From Eubacteriales Family XIII. Incertae Sedis bacterium (GTDB lineage Bacteria; Bacillota; Clostridia; Peptostreptococcales; Anaerovoracaceae), in assembly GCA_031266795.1 (NCBI GenBank), contig JAISAI010000015.1:1-34195 (forward strand): DNA of 34,195 nt. The letters run 5' to 3'. Each line of letters starts with the position of its first letter. Position 1 is the first letter of the stretch. Positions 1-7,475 of the stretch are shown here, piece after piece. The notes under the pieces were generated by a model, which was not told the origin of the DNA, did no database searches, and saw only the letters and a program-made list of their open reading frames with translations. The position numbers and the translations under genes are program-made.

Positions 1-1197
1 GTGGCCGTGGTTGCGTTTTTTTTGTGCGCGTTTCCGACGATGGTATTCGCCGCAGAGGCGGCGCACGATACGTGGAACGACGTCGTGGACGATATGGAGG
101 CGGAGCTCGACGCCGCCTACGATCTTTACGCGGCGGGCGACGTGCAGGGCGGTAAGGATCAGGTCGACGTCGCCTACTACGGATATTACGAGAAGCTCGG
201 CTTTGAAAAGACGGTGATGGCTTATATCTCGGGCGACCGCGCGGCTAAGGTCGAGTACCAGTTTAGCTTTGCGAAAAAGGCCATGACGGCCGGCGAACCG
301 GAGAGCGCGGTCAGGGAGTCGCTCGACGAACTCGTCAGCCTGCTCAGGGAAGACGCCGGCGAGCTCGACGGGGAGACGGAGAGCCCTACGGGGGTCTTTC
401 TCGGTTCGCTCGTGATCATCACGCGCGAGGGCTTTGAGGCCATCATTATAGTGGGGGCGATCATCGCGTATTTGGTCAAGAGCGGCAATGCGGACAAGAC
501 CCGCTCCATTTATATAGGCTCGCTCATAGCCTTGGCGGCAAGCGTCGCCTTGGCCTACATACTGAATACCTTGACCGGGCTCAGCGGCGCCAATCAGGAG
601 ATCATAGAGGGCGTGACGATGCTCATCGCCGTCGGCGTACTGTTTTGGGTCAGCAACTGGATGGTGTCCAAAGCTGACGCGGCCGTCTGGAAAGGGTATA
701 TAGAGGGCGCTGTGCAGAGCTCCATCACGCGGGGCAGCGTGTTCTCGCTCGCGTTCGCCGCGTTCCTCGCCGTATTCAGGGAGGGCGCGGAGACCATCCT
801 GTTCTATCAGGCGCTGCTCGCGGGCACGGAGACAAATGTCAACATGATCTGGATCGGATTTGGCGTAGGCTGCGCTATCCTTGTCGTTATCTACCTTCTT
901 ATACGCTTCATGAGCATACGCATACCGCTCAAGCCCTTCTTCCTCGGCACGAGCATACTGCTCTTCATCATGTCCATATCGTTCATCGGCGCCGGGGTCA
1001 AGGAACTGCAGGAGGGTAACGTCGTCGGCGTGACGCCCGTCGGCGGCATAGGCTCGGTCGACATACTCGGCATATATCCCACATTGGAAACGCTCATCCC
1101 GCAGGGAATCCTGCTCGCGATAACCGTCGTATTGATAGTCACGCAGCTCAGCAAGCAGAAAAAAGCGCGCGGGGAATCGGAGGCGGGAGCAGCGTAA
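1..1197 (+). CDS. FTR1-family high-affinity iron permease, probably cut at the 5' end by the window
   Basis: Membrane permease expected to move iron across the cytoplasmic membrane as the channel partner of a P19-type protein. The reading frame opens at the first base (GTG), so the true start may lie upstream. Residues 1-18 look like a signal peptide or its end. Residues about 20-130 form an acidic extracytoplasmic domain, and about seven membrane segments follow from residue 131. The two hallmark iron-binding motifs are present inside membrane segments: REGFE (142-146) and REGAE (260-264). The long N-terminal external domain is as in FetM/Cj1658-type proteins rather than the short EfeU form. 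The downstream gene order (P19, DUF2318, two permeases, ATPase) matches the Campylobacter p19 locus. Iron control by Fur or DtxR is expected, but the promoter is outside the window. Confidence 0.92.
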   Translation: MAVVAFFLCAFPTMVFAAEAAHDTWNDVVDDMEAELDAAYDLYAAGDVQGGKDQVDVAYYGYYEKLGFEKTVMAYISGDRAAKVEYQFSFAKKAMTAGEPESAVRESLDELVSLLREDAGELDGETESPTGVFLGSLVIITREGFEAIIIVGAIIAYLVKSGNADKTRSIYIGSLIALAASVALAYILNTLTGLSGANQEIIEGVTMLIAVGVLFWVSNWMVSKADAAVWKGYIEGAVQSSITRGSVFSLAFAAFLAVFREGAETILFYQALLAGTETNVNMIWIGFGVGCAILVVIYLLIRFMSIRIPLKPFFLGTSILLFIMSISFIGAGVKELQEGNVVGVTPVGGIGSVDILGIYPTLETLIPQGILLAITVVLIVTQLSKQKKARGESEAGAA

Positions 1198-1328
1198 GGC
1201 TTACATTGTCCGTACCCGACACAGTCGGTAAAGGAACCAGCATTCCCTAAGAATGTCGCGCGGCAATCCGGCCCGCGACTGAGGAAATACTGGACGTATA
1301 TAAAACAGTAATAGGAGGAAAACAGACA

Positions 1329-1994
1329 ATGAAATCGAAGAAAGCGCTTATTTTGATACTGGCCTTGGCAATGGTCGCGTTGCTCGCGTTCGCGGCGTGT
1401 TCGCCTAGCGGCGACTCGGGCGGAGACGCGGCGACAGAGGAATCCAGCGACGCCGCGGCGGAAGATACCGGCGACGCGGCGGCGGAAGAGTCGGGTGACG
1501 ACGGCGCCGCAGCCCCCGGCGAGGTCGCGGGTTTTGAGGAGTTCCCCATCGGCGACGACATCGAGCTCGGGCCGCTCAATGTGGCGGGCGTGTATTTCCA
1601 ACCGGTGGATATGGAGCCGGCCGGGAACAGCCTTCCCGCGGCCGAATCCGATATGCACATGGAAGCCGACATCTCCGCGCTTGAGAACGATCTCGGCTAC
1701 GGCGTAGGGAACTTCGTGCCCAACCTGCCGGTTCGCTACGAGGTGCTGAACGAGGACGGAAGCATGGCGGCCGAGGGCGCGTTCATGCCCATGAGCGCGA
1801 GCGACGGCCCGCACTACGGCGCGAACGTCAAGATCGGCGAGGCCGGCACATACAAAGTCCGCTTCATCATAGACAGCCCGGAAGAGCAGGGCTACCTACT
1901 GCACACGGACGCAACGACAGGAGTGACCGGAAAGTTCTGGACGGAGCCCTTGGTAGCGGAGTGGGATTTCGACTGGGTCCCAAGGACGTGGTAA
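1329..1994 (+). CDS. P19/Tp34-type iron-transport lipoprotein
   Basis: Predicted extracytoplasmic metal-binding lipoprotein of 221 aa (Iron_transport / P19 family). It would bind iron, possibly with a copper cofactor as in the Campylobacter and E. coli homologues, and hand it to the FTR1 permease upstream. A lipoprotein signal ends at FAAC with Cys24 as the lipidated residue. An Asp/Glu/Ala-rich linker (about residues 27-65) tethers the domain, and the P19 fold occupies roughly residues 70-221. Its conserved metal-site stretches are visible as DMHMEADI (Met/His ligands) and DGPHYGANV (His ligand). The AGGAGG box at 1313-1318 fixes the ATG start. The lipid anchor and long linker differ from the soluble periplasmic P19 of Gram-negative bacteria and fit a monoderm or a membrane-tethered variant. 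Confidence 0.9.
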   Translation: MKSKKALILILALAMVALLAFAACSPSGDSGGDAATEESSDAAAEDTGDAAAEESGDDGAAAPGEVAGFEEFPIGDDIELGPLNVAGVYFQPVDMEPAGNSLPAAESDMHMEADISALENDLGYGVGNFVPNLPVRYEVLNEDGSMAAEGAFMPMSASDGPHYGANVKIGEAGTYKVRFIIDSPEEQGYLLHTDATTGVTGKFWTEPLVAEWDFDWVPRTW

Positions 1995-2110
1995 TCCATC
2001 GCGAGTAATGTAAACGTATAAACGTGTGATGTAATAAAACAGTAGCAGTTGCAGTAGCGCATGGCGTGGGGCTCACGCTGTGCGCATTGCGACGAGGAGA
2101 AGAACATAGC

Positions 2111-3409
2111 TTGCTAAAGTATTTAATTCAGGTAGTAGAACAGTCGCTCGGCGTCGCTATCATCTTGGCGGCGCTGTCTGCGTTGCTTGTGATAGTGGGA
2201 AACAAAAGCCGCCGCCCGTTCATAGGATGCGCGGTAGGCGCGGCGGCCGCGTTCGTCTTAGCGATGCTGCGGCACGAAACGAACTGGATCAACCGCGAAT
2301 ACTTCAACATCGCGTCGTTCATAGCGGCCATCGCCGCGGAGATCATTATTTTCATACTTCTCAGCGGACGCGTAGACAAAGCCGACAGAATCGACAAAAC
2401 TGCCGAGGTTGACAAAGCCGGCGAAACAGACAAACGAAAGCCCGCCGTGCAAGCGAAGCGCTTAGGCGCGGTATTCGCCATACTGAGCGGCGTACTGCTA
2501 TTTTACTGCCTGCCCGAAATATTCCTGTACCCGACGGAGTTCGTGTTGGCAGGGGAGAGCGCGTTCAGCACGGACTTCCTGTACAAACTCATCGGCTTCC
2601 TCGCGGGCGCGCTGATCGTGTTCATCTCCGCGCTCGCACTCTATCGCGTAGGCTCGCGCCTGCCGTACCGAGTCATGCGGGCTGTCGTCATAGCCGCGCT
2701 CGCCGTAAACATGGTGAGCCAGATCGCCGGCATCGTGCAGCCGCTGCTCGCGAGGCGCATCATACCGATGGAGAAGTGGATATTTGAAACCGTCGTGTTC
2801 GTGTCAAACCACGCTACGCTCTTCCTCTACGCGATCATGGCGGTCGCCGCCGTCACGCCCGTATTGGCGTGGCGCGAGAGCCTGCGCACGGGCGGCCCGT
2901 TCGCCAATCCCGCGCAGCGCCGGAAAGCGGACGCGTCGGCGCGGGCCCGGAGGCGCTGGTGCGCGCTCGTGGCCGTAGGATACGTCCTCGCGGTAGTCAG
3001 CCTGACGGCCGTCAGGGCCTATGACGAGCAGGAGGTCGTGCTGTCGCCCGCCGAGCCGATGGAGATCGCGGGAAGCGAGATCATCATCCCCTTGGACGAC
3101 GTGAACGACGGCCATCTGCACCGCTTCGCCTACGATACTCAGAGCGGAGTCGAGACCCGCTTCATCGTCATCAAGAAAAGCGAGACGACGTACGGCGTCG
3201 GATTGGATGCCTGCGACATATGCGGCGCGACCGGGTATTACGAAAGGAAAGGGGACGTGATATGCAAACTGTGCGACGTCGTCATGAACACGTCCACGAT
3301 AGGGTTTAGCGGCGGCTGCAACCCGGTTCCGCTCGAGTACGCCGTGCGCGAGGGGAACATGGTCGTGAATATCGCCGATCTCGAAAAAGAGGAGAGCCGC
3401 TTTGAGTGA
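2111..3409 (+). CDS. DUF2318 membrane protein with C-terminal Fe-S/metal-binding domain
   Basis: Polytopic membrane protein with about eight hydrophobic segments and a C-terminal DUF2318 domain, equivalent to Cj1660/FetA-position genes next to p19. The domain holds a CX2C-X13-CX2C array (Cys368, 371, 385, 388 in this numbering) and a further Cys near 403 in an SGGC stretch, consistent with binding iron or an Fe-S cluster. Its role is unproven; electron or metal transfer in iron uptake is inferred from context. A Lys/Asp-rich cytoplasmic stretch with repeated VDKA-like units lies near residues 95-120. I chose the TTG start at 2111 because a GAGGAG box lies at 2094-2099. An in-frame GTG at 2066 would add 15 polar residues and has no clear ribosome binding site. 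Confidence 0.85.
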   Translation: MLKYLIQVVEQSLGVAIILAALSALLVIVGNKSRRPFIGCAVGAAAAFVLAMLRHETNWINREYFNIASFIAAIAAEIIIFILLSGRVDKADRIDKTAEVDKAGETDKRKPAVQAKRLGAVFAILSGVLLFYCLPEIFLYPTEFVLAGESAFSTDFLYKLIGFLAGALIVFISALALYRVGSRLPYRVMRAVVIAALAVNMVSQIAGIVQPLLARRIIPMEKWIFETVVFVSNHATLFLYAIMAVAAVTPVLAWRESLRTGGPFANPAQRRKADASARARRRWCALVAVGYVLAVVSLTAVRAYDEQEVVLSPAEPMEIAGSEIIIPLDDVNDGHLHRFAYDTQSGVETRFIVIKKSETTYGVGLDACDICGATGYYERKGDVICKLCDVVMNTSTIGFSGGCNPVPLEYAVREGNMVVNIADLEKEESRFE

Positions 3410-3475
3410 TGTGGGCAAGCCCGGTATGTGTATGCGAGCGGGGATGATGCGAGCCCGGCCTGAGGTGAAAGACTG

Positions 3476-4801
3476 ATGTTTCTTCGGATGCTGAGAGGCG
3501 CCCTGTTCCGCCAAAAGGGCAAGATGCTCATGATCGCGATCACGATCGCGCTCGGCGCGTCGCTTGCGACGGCCATGCTGAACGTCATGCTCGACGTCGG
3601 GGACAAGGTCAACCGGGAGCTGAAAGCGTACGGCGCGAACATCAATGTGCTGCCGAAAGGCGCTTCCCTGCTCGGCGATCTCTACGGCGTGCAGGACGGC
3701 ACGGGCGTTTCCGACAGGTATCTGAACGAGGACGAGCTCCCGCTCATCAAGACGATATTCTGGGCATTCAACATAGTCGACTTCGCTCCGTATTTCGAGA
3801 CGGACGCGCGGCTGACGGATGTGGCGGGCGCGGCGGACTCGGGTGGCGACGGGCCCTCTTCGCGGGGCGACGAAATCGCGTTGATCGGGACATGGTTTGA
3901 CCATCATCTCGATCTGCCCACGGGGGAGTCCTTAGACACCGGCATCAGGAACATGAAAAGCTGGTGGGACGTTTCGGGCGAGTGGGCCAGCGACGACGAC
4001 GCGGACGGCGCGATGGTAGGCGCGCAGGTCGCCGAGCGCCTCGGCGTTTCGATAGGGGATACTATCACCGTAGAGGAGGATGGCAGGGCAAAGAGCCTGA
4101 CCGTGAGGGGCGTTTTTGACGCGGGCGGGAACGAGGACGACCGCATATACGTGCCTTTAGCCGTGGCGCAGGAATTGGCCGGCAAGCCCGGCGCGGTCAG
4201 CAGCGTCGAGGTCAGCGCGCTCACGACGCCGGACAACGAGCTGTCGCGCAAGGCCGCGCAAGACCCGAACAGCCTGTCCATCAAGGAGTGGGAGACGTGG
4301 TACTGCACCGCCTACGTCAGCGCGATATGTTATCAGATAGAAGAGGTCGTCTCGGACTCGGTAGCCAAACCGATCAGACAGGTTGCGGAGTCGGAGGGCG
4401 CCATTCTTGAAAAAACTCAATTCCTCATGTTACTCATCACCATATTGAGCTTGGTCGGCTCCGCGCTCGGTATCTCGAATCTCGTCACGGTCAGCGTCAT
4501 GGAGCGCAGCCGGGAGATAGGGCTGCTGAAAGCTGTGGGTGCGCACAACTCCTCCGTGATGGGGCTCGTGCTGACGGAGGTGCTCATCACGGCCGCGGCG
4601 GGCGGCGCCGTGGGATATTTCGCGGGGCTCGGCTTCGCGCAGGTCATAGGGCACTCCGTATTCGGCTCGGGCATAGACATCCGGCCGGTCGTCATCCCGC
4701 TCGTGGCGATCCTCGTATTCATCGTCACGCTGGCCGGGAGCGTACCCTCCATCCGCATGCTCCTCTCGCTGCGGCCGGCGGAAGTGCTGCACGGAAGATA
4801 G
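3476..4801 (+). CDS. ABC transporter permease, FtsX/MacB type (first of two)
   Basis: 441-aa permease with the MacB/FtsX plan: one membrane segment near residues 17-40, a large extracytoplasmic domain (about 45-305), then three membrane segments (about 312-335, 360-390, 405-430). The coupling-helix signature MERSREIGLLKAVGA (about 342-356) that contacts the ATPase is clear. It sits in the position of Cj1661 in the p19 iron locus. It is followed after 11 bases by a second permease and then by the ATPase, so the three probably form one transporter. MacB-type complexes are mechanotransmitters that act on extracytoplasmic substrates rather than classic channels. What this one moves or drives is unknown; help with iron release or delivery is inferred from the conserved gene neighbourhood. 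Confidence 0.9.
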   Translation: MFLRMLRGALFRQKGKMLMIAITIALGASLATAMLNVMLDVGDKVNRELKAYGANINVLPKGASLLGDLYGVQDGTGVSDRYLNEDELPLIKTIFWAFNIVDFAPYFETDARLTDVAGAADSGGDGPSSRGDEIALIGTWFDHHLDLPTGESLDTGIRNMKSWWDVSGEWASDDDADGAMVGAQVAERLGVSIGDTITVEEDGRAKSLTVRGVFDAGGNEDDRIYVPLAVAQELAGKPGAVSSVEVSALTTPDNELSRKAAQDPNSLSIKEWETWYCTAYVSAICYQIEEVVSDSVAKPIRQVAESEGAILEKTQFLMLLITILSLVGSALGISNLVTVSVMERSREIGLLKAVGAHNSSVMGLVLTEVLITAAAGGAVGYFAGLGFAQVIGHSVFGSGIDIRPVVIPLVAILVFIVTLAGSVPSIRMLLSLRPAEVLHGR

Positions 4802-4812
4802 GGGAGGGCGCG

Positions 4813-5949
4813 GTGAAAAGACAAACGATGTATATGAGGATGATCACGGGCTCGCTGCTGCGCCGCAGATCGAGGATGTTCATAGCCCTGCTCGCGGTCG
4901 CCATCGGCGCGACGATACTGTCGGGGCTCGTCACCGTGTATTACGACATCCCGAGGCAGATGGGGCAGGAGTTCCGCTCGTACGGCGCGAACCTCATACT
5001 CGTGCCGTCGGGGGAAGAGGGCGCGTTTGACGCCGCCGCTATAGAGGGCGCCATGCGGTCAGTTCCGGCGGACGACATAGTCGGCGTCGCGCCGTATAGA
5101 TACGAAACGGGCAAGATCAATGAACAGCCTTTCCTGCTCGCAGGCGCTGATCTCGCGGAAGTCAGGAAGACGAGCCCGTACTGGTTCGTCTCCGGCGAGT
5201 GGCCGGACGCAGACGGCTCGGCGCTCATAGGGCAGGAGGTCGCGGATATGATAAGGCTCGTACCCGGCGACCGCTTCACGCTGACCGGTACGGATACGGC
5301 CGGCGAAAACTTTTCGGGCGACTTCACGGTGTCTGGCGTAGTGCAGACGGGCGGCGACGAGGAGGGTTTCGTATTCCTGTCGTCCGCCGACTTGGACGGC
5401 CTCATGGGGGATGGCGGGAGGATAGACGTCGTGGAGTGCAGCATATCCGCGTCCTCGGATGAGCTGACGGACATCGCGGCGCGTATCGGCGAGGACGCCC
5501 CCGGCGTGTCGCCGCGCTTAGTCAAGCGCGTCACCGAATCCGAGGGCGCGGTACTGACAAAGCTCAAGGCGCTCGTGTGGCTCGTCACGGCCGTCGTGCT
5601 GCTGCTCACGATGATCACGGTCGCGACTACGATGATGGCGGTCGTCGCGGAGCGCCGCAGGGAGATCGGGCTGAGGAAGGCGCTCGGCGCGTCCGACCGG
5701 AGCATCGCGCGCGAATTTCTCGGGGAGGGAGCGCTGCTCGGCGGCTGTGGCGGCCTGCTCGGTTCGGGACTCGGCTTCGCTTTCGCGCAGCTCGTCAGCA
5801 TGCAGGTGTTCGGCCGGCCGATCTCGTTTCAGCCCGTGCTCATACCCGCGACCATGCTCGCGTCCGTCGCCATCACGGCGGTCGCGTGCCTGCTGCCCGT
5901 GCGAAGCGCGACGACGGTGGATCCCGCCATCGTGCTGCGCGGCGAGTGA
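4813..5949 (+). CDS. ABC transporter permease, FtsX/MacB type (second of two)
   Basis: 378-aa paralogue of the preceding permease, with the same topology: N-terminal membrane segment (about 18-40), external domain, and three C-terminal membrane segments. The signature VAERRREIGLRKALGAS (about 278-294) marks the ATPase contact. Both permeases share the motif RSYGAN/KAYGAN just after the first membrane segment. The initiator is GTG at 4813, preceded by GGGGAGGG (4800-4807), 11 bases after the previous stop. It corresponds to Cj1662 in Campylobacter. Its last two codons and stop form the start of a 40-bp tandem duplication (5941-6020), so the sequence after the stop repeats the gene end. Confidence 0.9.
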   Translation: MKRQTMYMRMITGSLLRRRSRMFIALLAVAIGATILSGLVTVYYDIPRQMGQEFRSYGANLILVPSGEEGAFDAAAIEGAMRSVPADDIVGVAPYRYETGKINEQPFLLAGADLAEVRKTSPYWFVSGEWPDADGSALIGQEVADMIRLVPGDRFTLTGTDTAGENFSGDFTVSGVVQTGGDEEGFVFLSSADLDGLMGDGGRIDVVECSISASSDELTDIAARIGEDAPGVSPRLVKRVTESEGAVLTKLKALVWLVTAVVLLLTMITVATTMMAVVAERRREIGLRKALGASDRSIAREFLGEGALLGGCGGLLGSGLGFAFAQLVSMQVFGRPISFQPVLIPATMLASVAITAVACLLPVRSATTVDPAIVLRGE

Positions 5950-6020
5950 ACGCGGGCGTGGACGGCCTGTGGGTCTTTGGGGCGAGTGAACGCGGGTGTG
6001 ACCGGCCTGTGGGTCTTTGG
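5941..6020 (+). repeat. Tandem duplication of a 40-bp unit spanning a gene end
   Basis: Two directly abutting 40-bp units, 5941-5980 and 5981-6020, match at 37 of 40 positions; the differences cluster at unit positions 17, 21 and 22. The first unit starts with the last two codons and the TGA of the permease gene, so the second copy carries a duplicate, untranslated gene end. The unit is GC-rich and ends in GTGGGTCTTTGG. No further copy is visible downstream. It looks like a slippage or unequal-crossover duplication rather than a functional array. Confidence 0.9.
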
Positions 6021-6121
6021 GACGGGGCGAAAAAAGGACTTGCGTCTGGATGGGCGATAGAGGATAAAAGACGCTGCGCGCGGATTATTACATAATAAAA
6101 ATCGACGAGAGGACGGACGGC

Positions 6122-6820
6122 ATGAACATACTGGAACTGAACGATATTACGAAGGACTACGGGAGCGTGAAGGCGCTTAAGAATGTCGACATGACGCTTT
6201 CGAACGGCGAGTGGCTGGCCATCATGGGGCCGTCGGGCTCGGGCAAGACCACGATGATGAACATCGTCGGCTGCATGGACAAGCCCACGAGCGGCACGGT
6301 CATGCTCGACGGGACGAACATCTCGGAGGTGAGCGCGAAGAATCTGACGAACATCCGCCGCGACAAGATCGGCCTGATCTTCCAGCAGTTCCATCTGATC
6401 GGGTACCTCACGGCACTCGAGAACATCATGGTCGCGCAGTATTATCACAGTATGCCGGACGAGGGCGAGGCGCTGAAGGCGTTGGAGAGGGTCGGCCTGC
6501 GCGAGCGCGCGAAGCATCTGCCGAGCCAGCTTTCGGGCGGCGAGCAGCAGCGAGTGTGCATCGCGCGGGCGCTCATCAACTACCCGATGCTCATCCTCGC
6601 GGACGAGCCGACGGGCAACCTCGACGAGACGAACGAGCAGATCGTCATGGATATTTTCAGGCAGCTGCACCGCGACGGCAGCTCGATCATAGTAGTCACG
6701 CACGACCCGGAGATAGCGGAGGAGGCCGAGCGCACCGTGGTGCTGGAGCACGGCAAGGTGACGAGGAATACGAAGAACGCGGTCGCGGGGAGTCGCGGCG
6801 GCGACGAAAAAAATGTATAA
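6122..6820 (+). CDS. ABC transporter ATPase, LolD/MacB type
   Basis: 232-aa nucleotide-binding subunit that would power the two permeases just upstream. All ATPase motifs are intact: Walker [10 protein letters not shown] (36-44), Q-loop in [16 protein letters not shown], signature LSGGEQQR (about 137), Walker [13 protein letters not shown] (about 157-168) and the switch His in VVTHDPE. The [12 protein letters not shown] stretch and the GNLDE D-loop are typical of the LolD/MacB/FtsE subgroup. The AGGACGG stretch before the ATG at 6122 is a weak ribosome binding site. The gene is separated from the permeases by 172 bases containing the tandem repeat and an AT-rich TTATTA-CA-TAATAA inverted repeat (6085-6098). 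A private promoter is therefore possible, though co-transcription is more likely. Equivalent of Cj1663. Confidence 0.95.
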   Translation: MNILELNDITKDYGSVKALKNVDMTLSNGEWLAIMGPSGSGKTTMMNIVGCMDKPTSGTVMLDGTNISEVSAKNLTNIRRDKIGLIFQQFHLIGYLTALENIMVAQYYHSMPDEGEALKALERVGLRERAKHLPSQLSGGEQQRVCIARALINYPMLILADEPTGNLDETNEQIVMDIFRQLHRDGSSIIVVTHDPEIAEEAERTVVLEHGKVTRNTKNAVAGSRGGDEKNV

Positions 6821-6847
6821 TAGTCAGCGGCAAAGGAGTGTCATCAG

Positions 6848-7312
6848 ATGAGTAAAAAAGTTTCGTATGTAAGTGTGGTGTTGGCGGTCGTGTGCCTGCT
6901 GTCCGTTTTTGTGACGGGCTGCGGTGGAGGCGGCTCAGGTTCAGGCGGCGCGGTAGCGGACGTCAGTGCGGGCGACTATCCCGACGGCGTCTACACCGGC
7001 AAAAGCAGCGAGGACGAGAATGGCGCGTACGGCGAGGTCACGATCACGATAGAGGACGGCAAGGTCACAGACTGCGCCTACGTCACATGGCAAAAGGACG
7101 GCTCGATCAAGGACGAGGACTACGGCAAGGTCAACGGGGAAATATCCAACCAAGATTACTACGACAAAGCCCAGCTTGCGGTGGAAGCGATGAGCCAGTA
7201 CGCAAGCCAATTCGCGGAGACAGGAGATCTCGCGAAAGTGGACGCCGTGTCAGGCGCGACAAATTCCTACAACCAGTTCAGCGAGGCCGTGGCTGACGCG
7301 TTGAAAGGGTAG
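6848..7312 (+). CDS. FMN-binding-domain lipoprotein, predicted to be covalently flavinylated
   Basis: 154-aa exported lipoprotein: signal peptide with lipobox ending at Cys25, a Gly/Ser linker, then one FMN_bind domain (about 43-153). The motif DAVSGAT (132-138) fits the Dxx(S/T)GAT consensus that ApbE transferases modify, so Thr138 should carry covalent FMN. The protein would be a one- or two-electron carrier outside the membrane. It closes the iron-uptake operon, 27 bases after the ATPase, with an AGGAG box ahead of the ATG. In Campylobacter and E. coli the equivalent places hold thioredoxin-like proteins, so a role in extracytoplasmic redox, for example ferric reduction before FTR1 import, is a reasonable inference. 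No ApbE gene or electron-feeding membrane flavoprotein is visible in the window. Confidence 0.9.
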   Translation: MSKKVSYVSVVLAVVCLLSVFVTGCGGGGSGSGGAVADVSAGDYPDGVYTGKSSEDENGAYGEVTITIEDGKVTDCAYVTWQKDGSIKDEDYGKVNGEISNQDYYDKAQLAVEAMSQYASQFAETGDLAKVDAVSGATNSYNQFSEAVADALKG

Positions 7313-7321
7313 GCGTAGGCG

Positions 7322-7462
7322 ATGGTAGCCGATAATTCCGAAATCATCATATATCAGTCAACTGACGGTAAAATGAACGACGAGTTCTTGAAAAATATCG
7401 GCGGCGGTTTGTACTGGAAGGAACCGCGCGCAGACTGTCAAGCAAAAATGATTCACCGTTAG
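7322..7462 (+). pseudogene. Decayed fragment resembling RhuM-family (virulence-protein) genes
   Basis: A 46-codon frame starting with ATG reads MVADNSEIIIYQSTDGKM and then NDEFLKNIGGGLYWKE. The first part looks like the conserved N-terminus of RhuM-family proteins (EIIIYQ..DGK). The second looks like an internal RhuM segment (a GGGxYWKE-type motif), as if the middle was deleted. After YWKE the similarity stops and the frame ends at TAG. RhuM-type genes are found in pathogenicity islands and near restriction systems and are often broken. I identify this from memory of the family pattern, without alignment. It lies between the end of the iron operon and the convergent DUF1703 gene and supports this patch being a site of gene gain and loss. 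Confidence 0.45.
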
Positions 7463-7475
7463 ATGAGCGGTCGTA

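Noticed and set aside
5941-6020. CRISPR-like array
   Set aside because: Only two abutting copies with no spacers; it is a simple tandem duplication.
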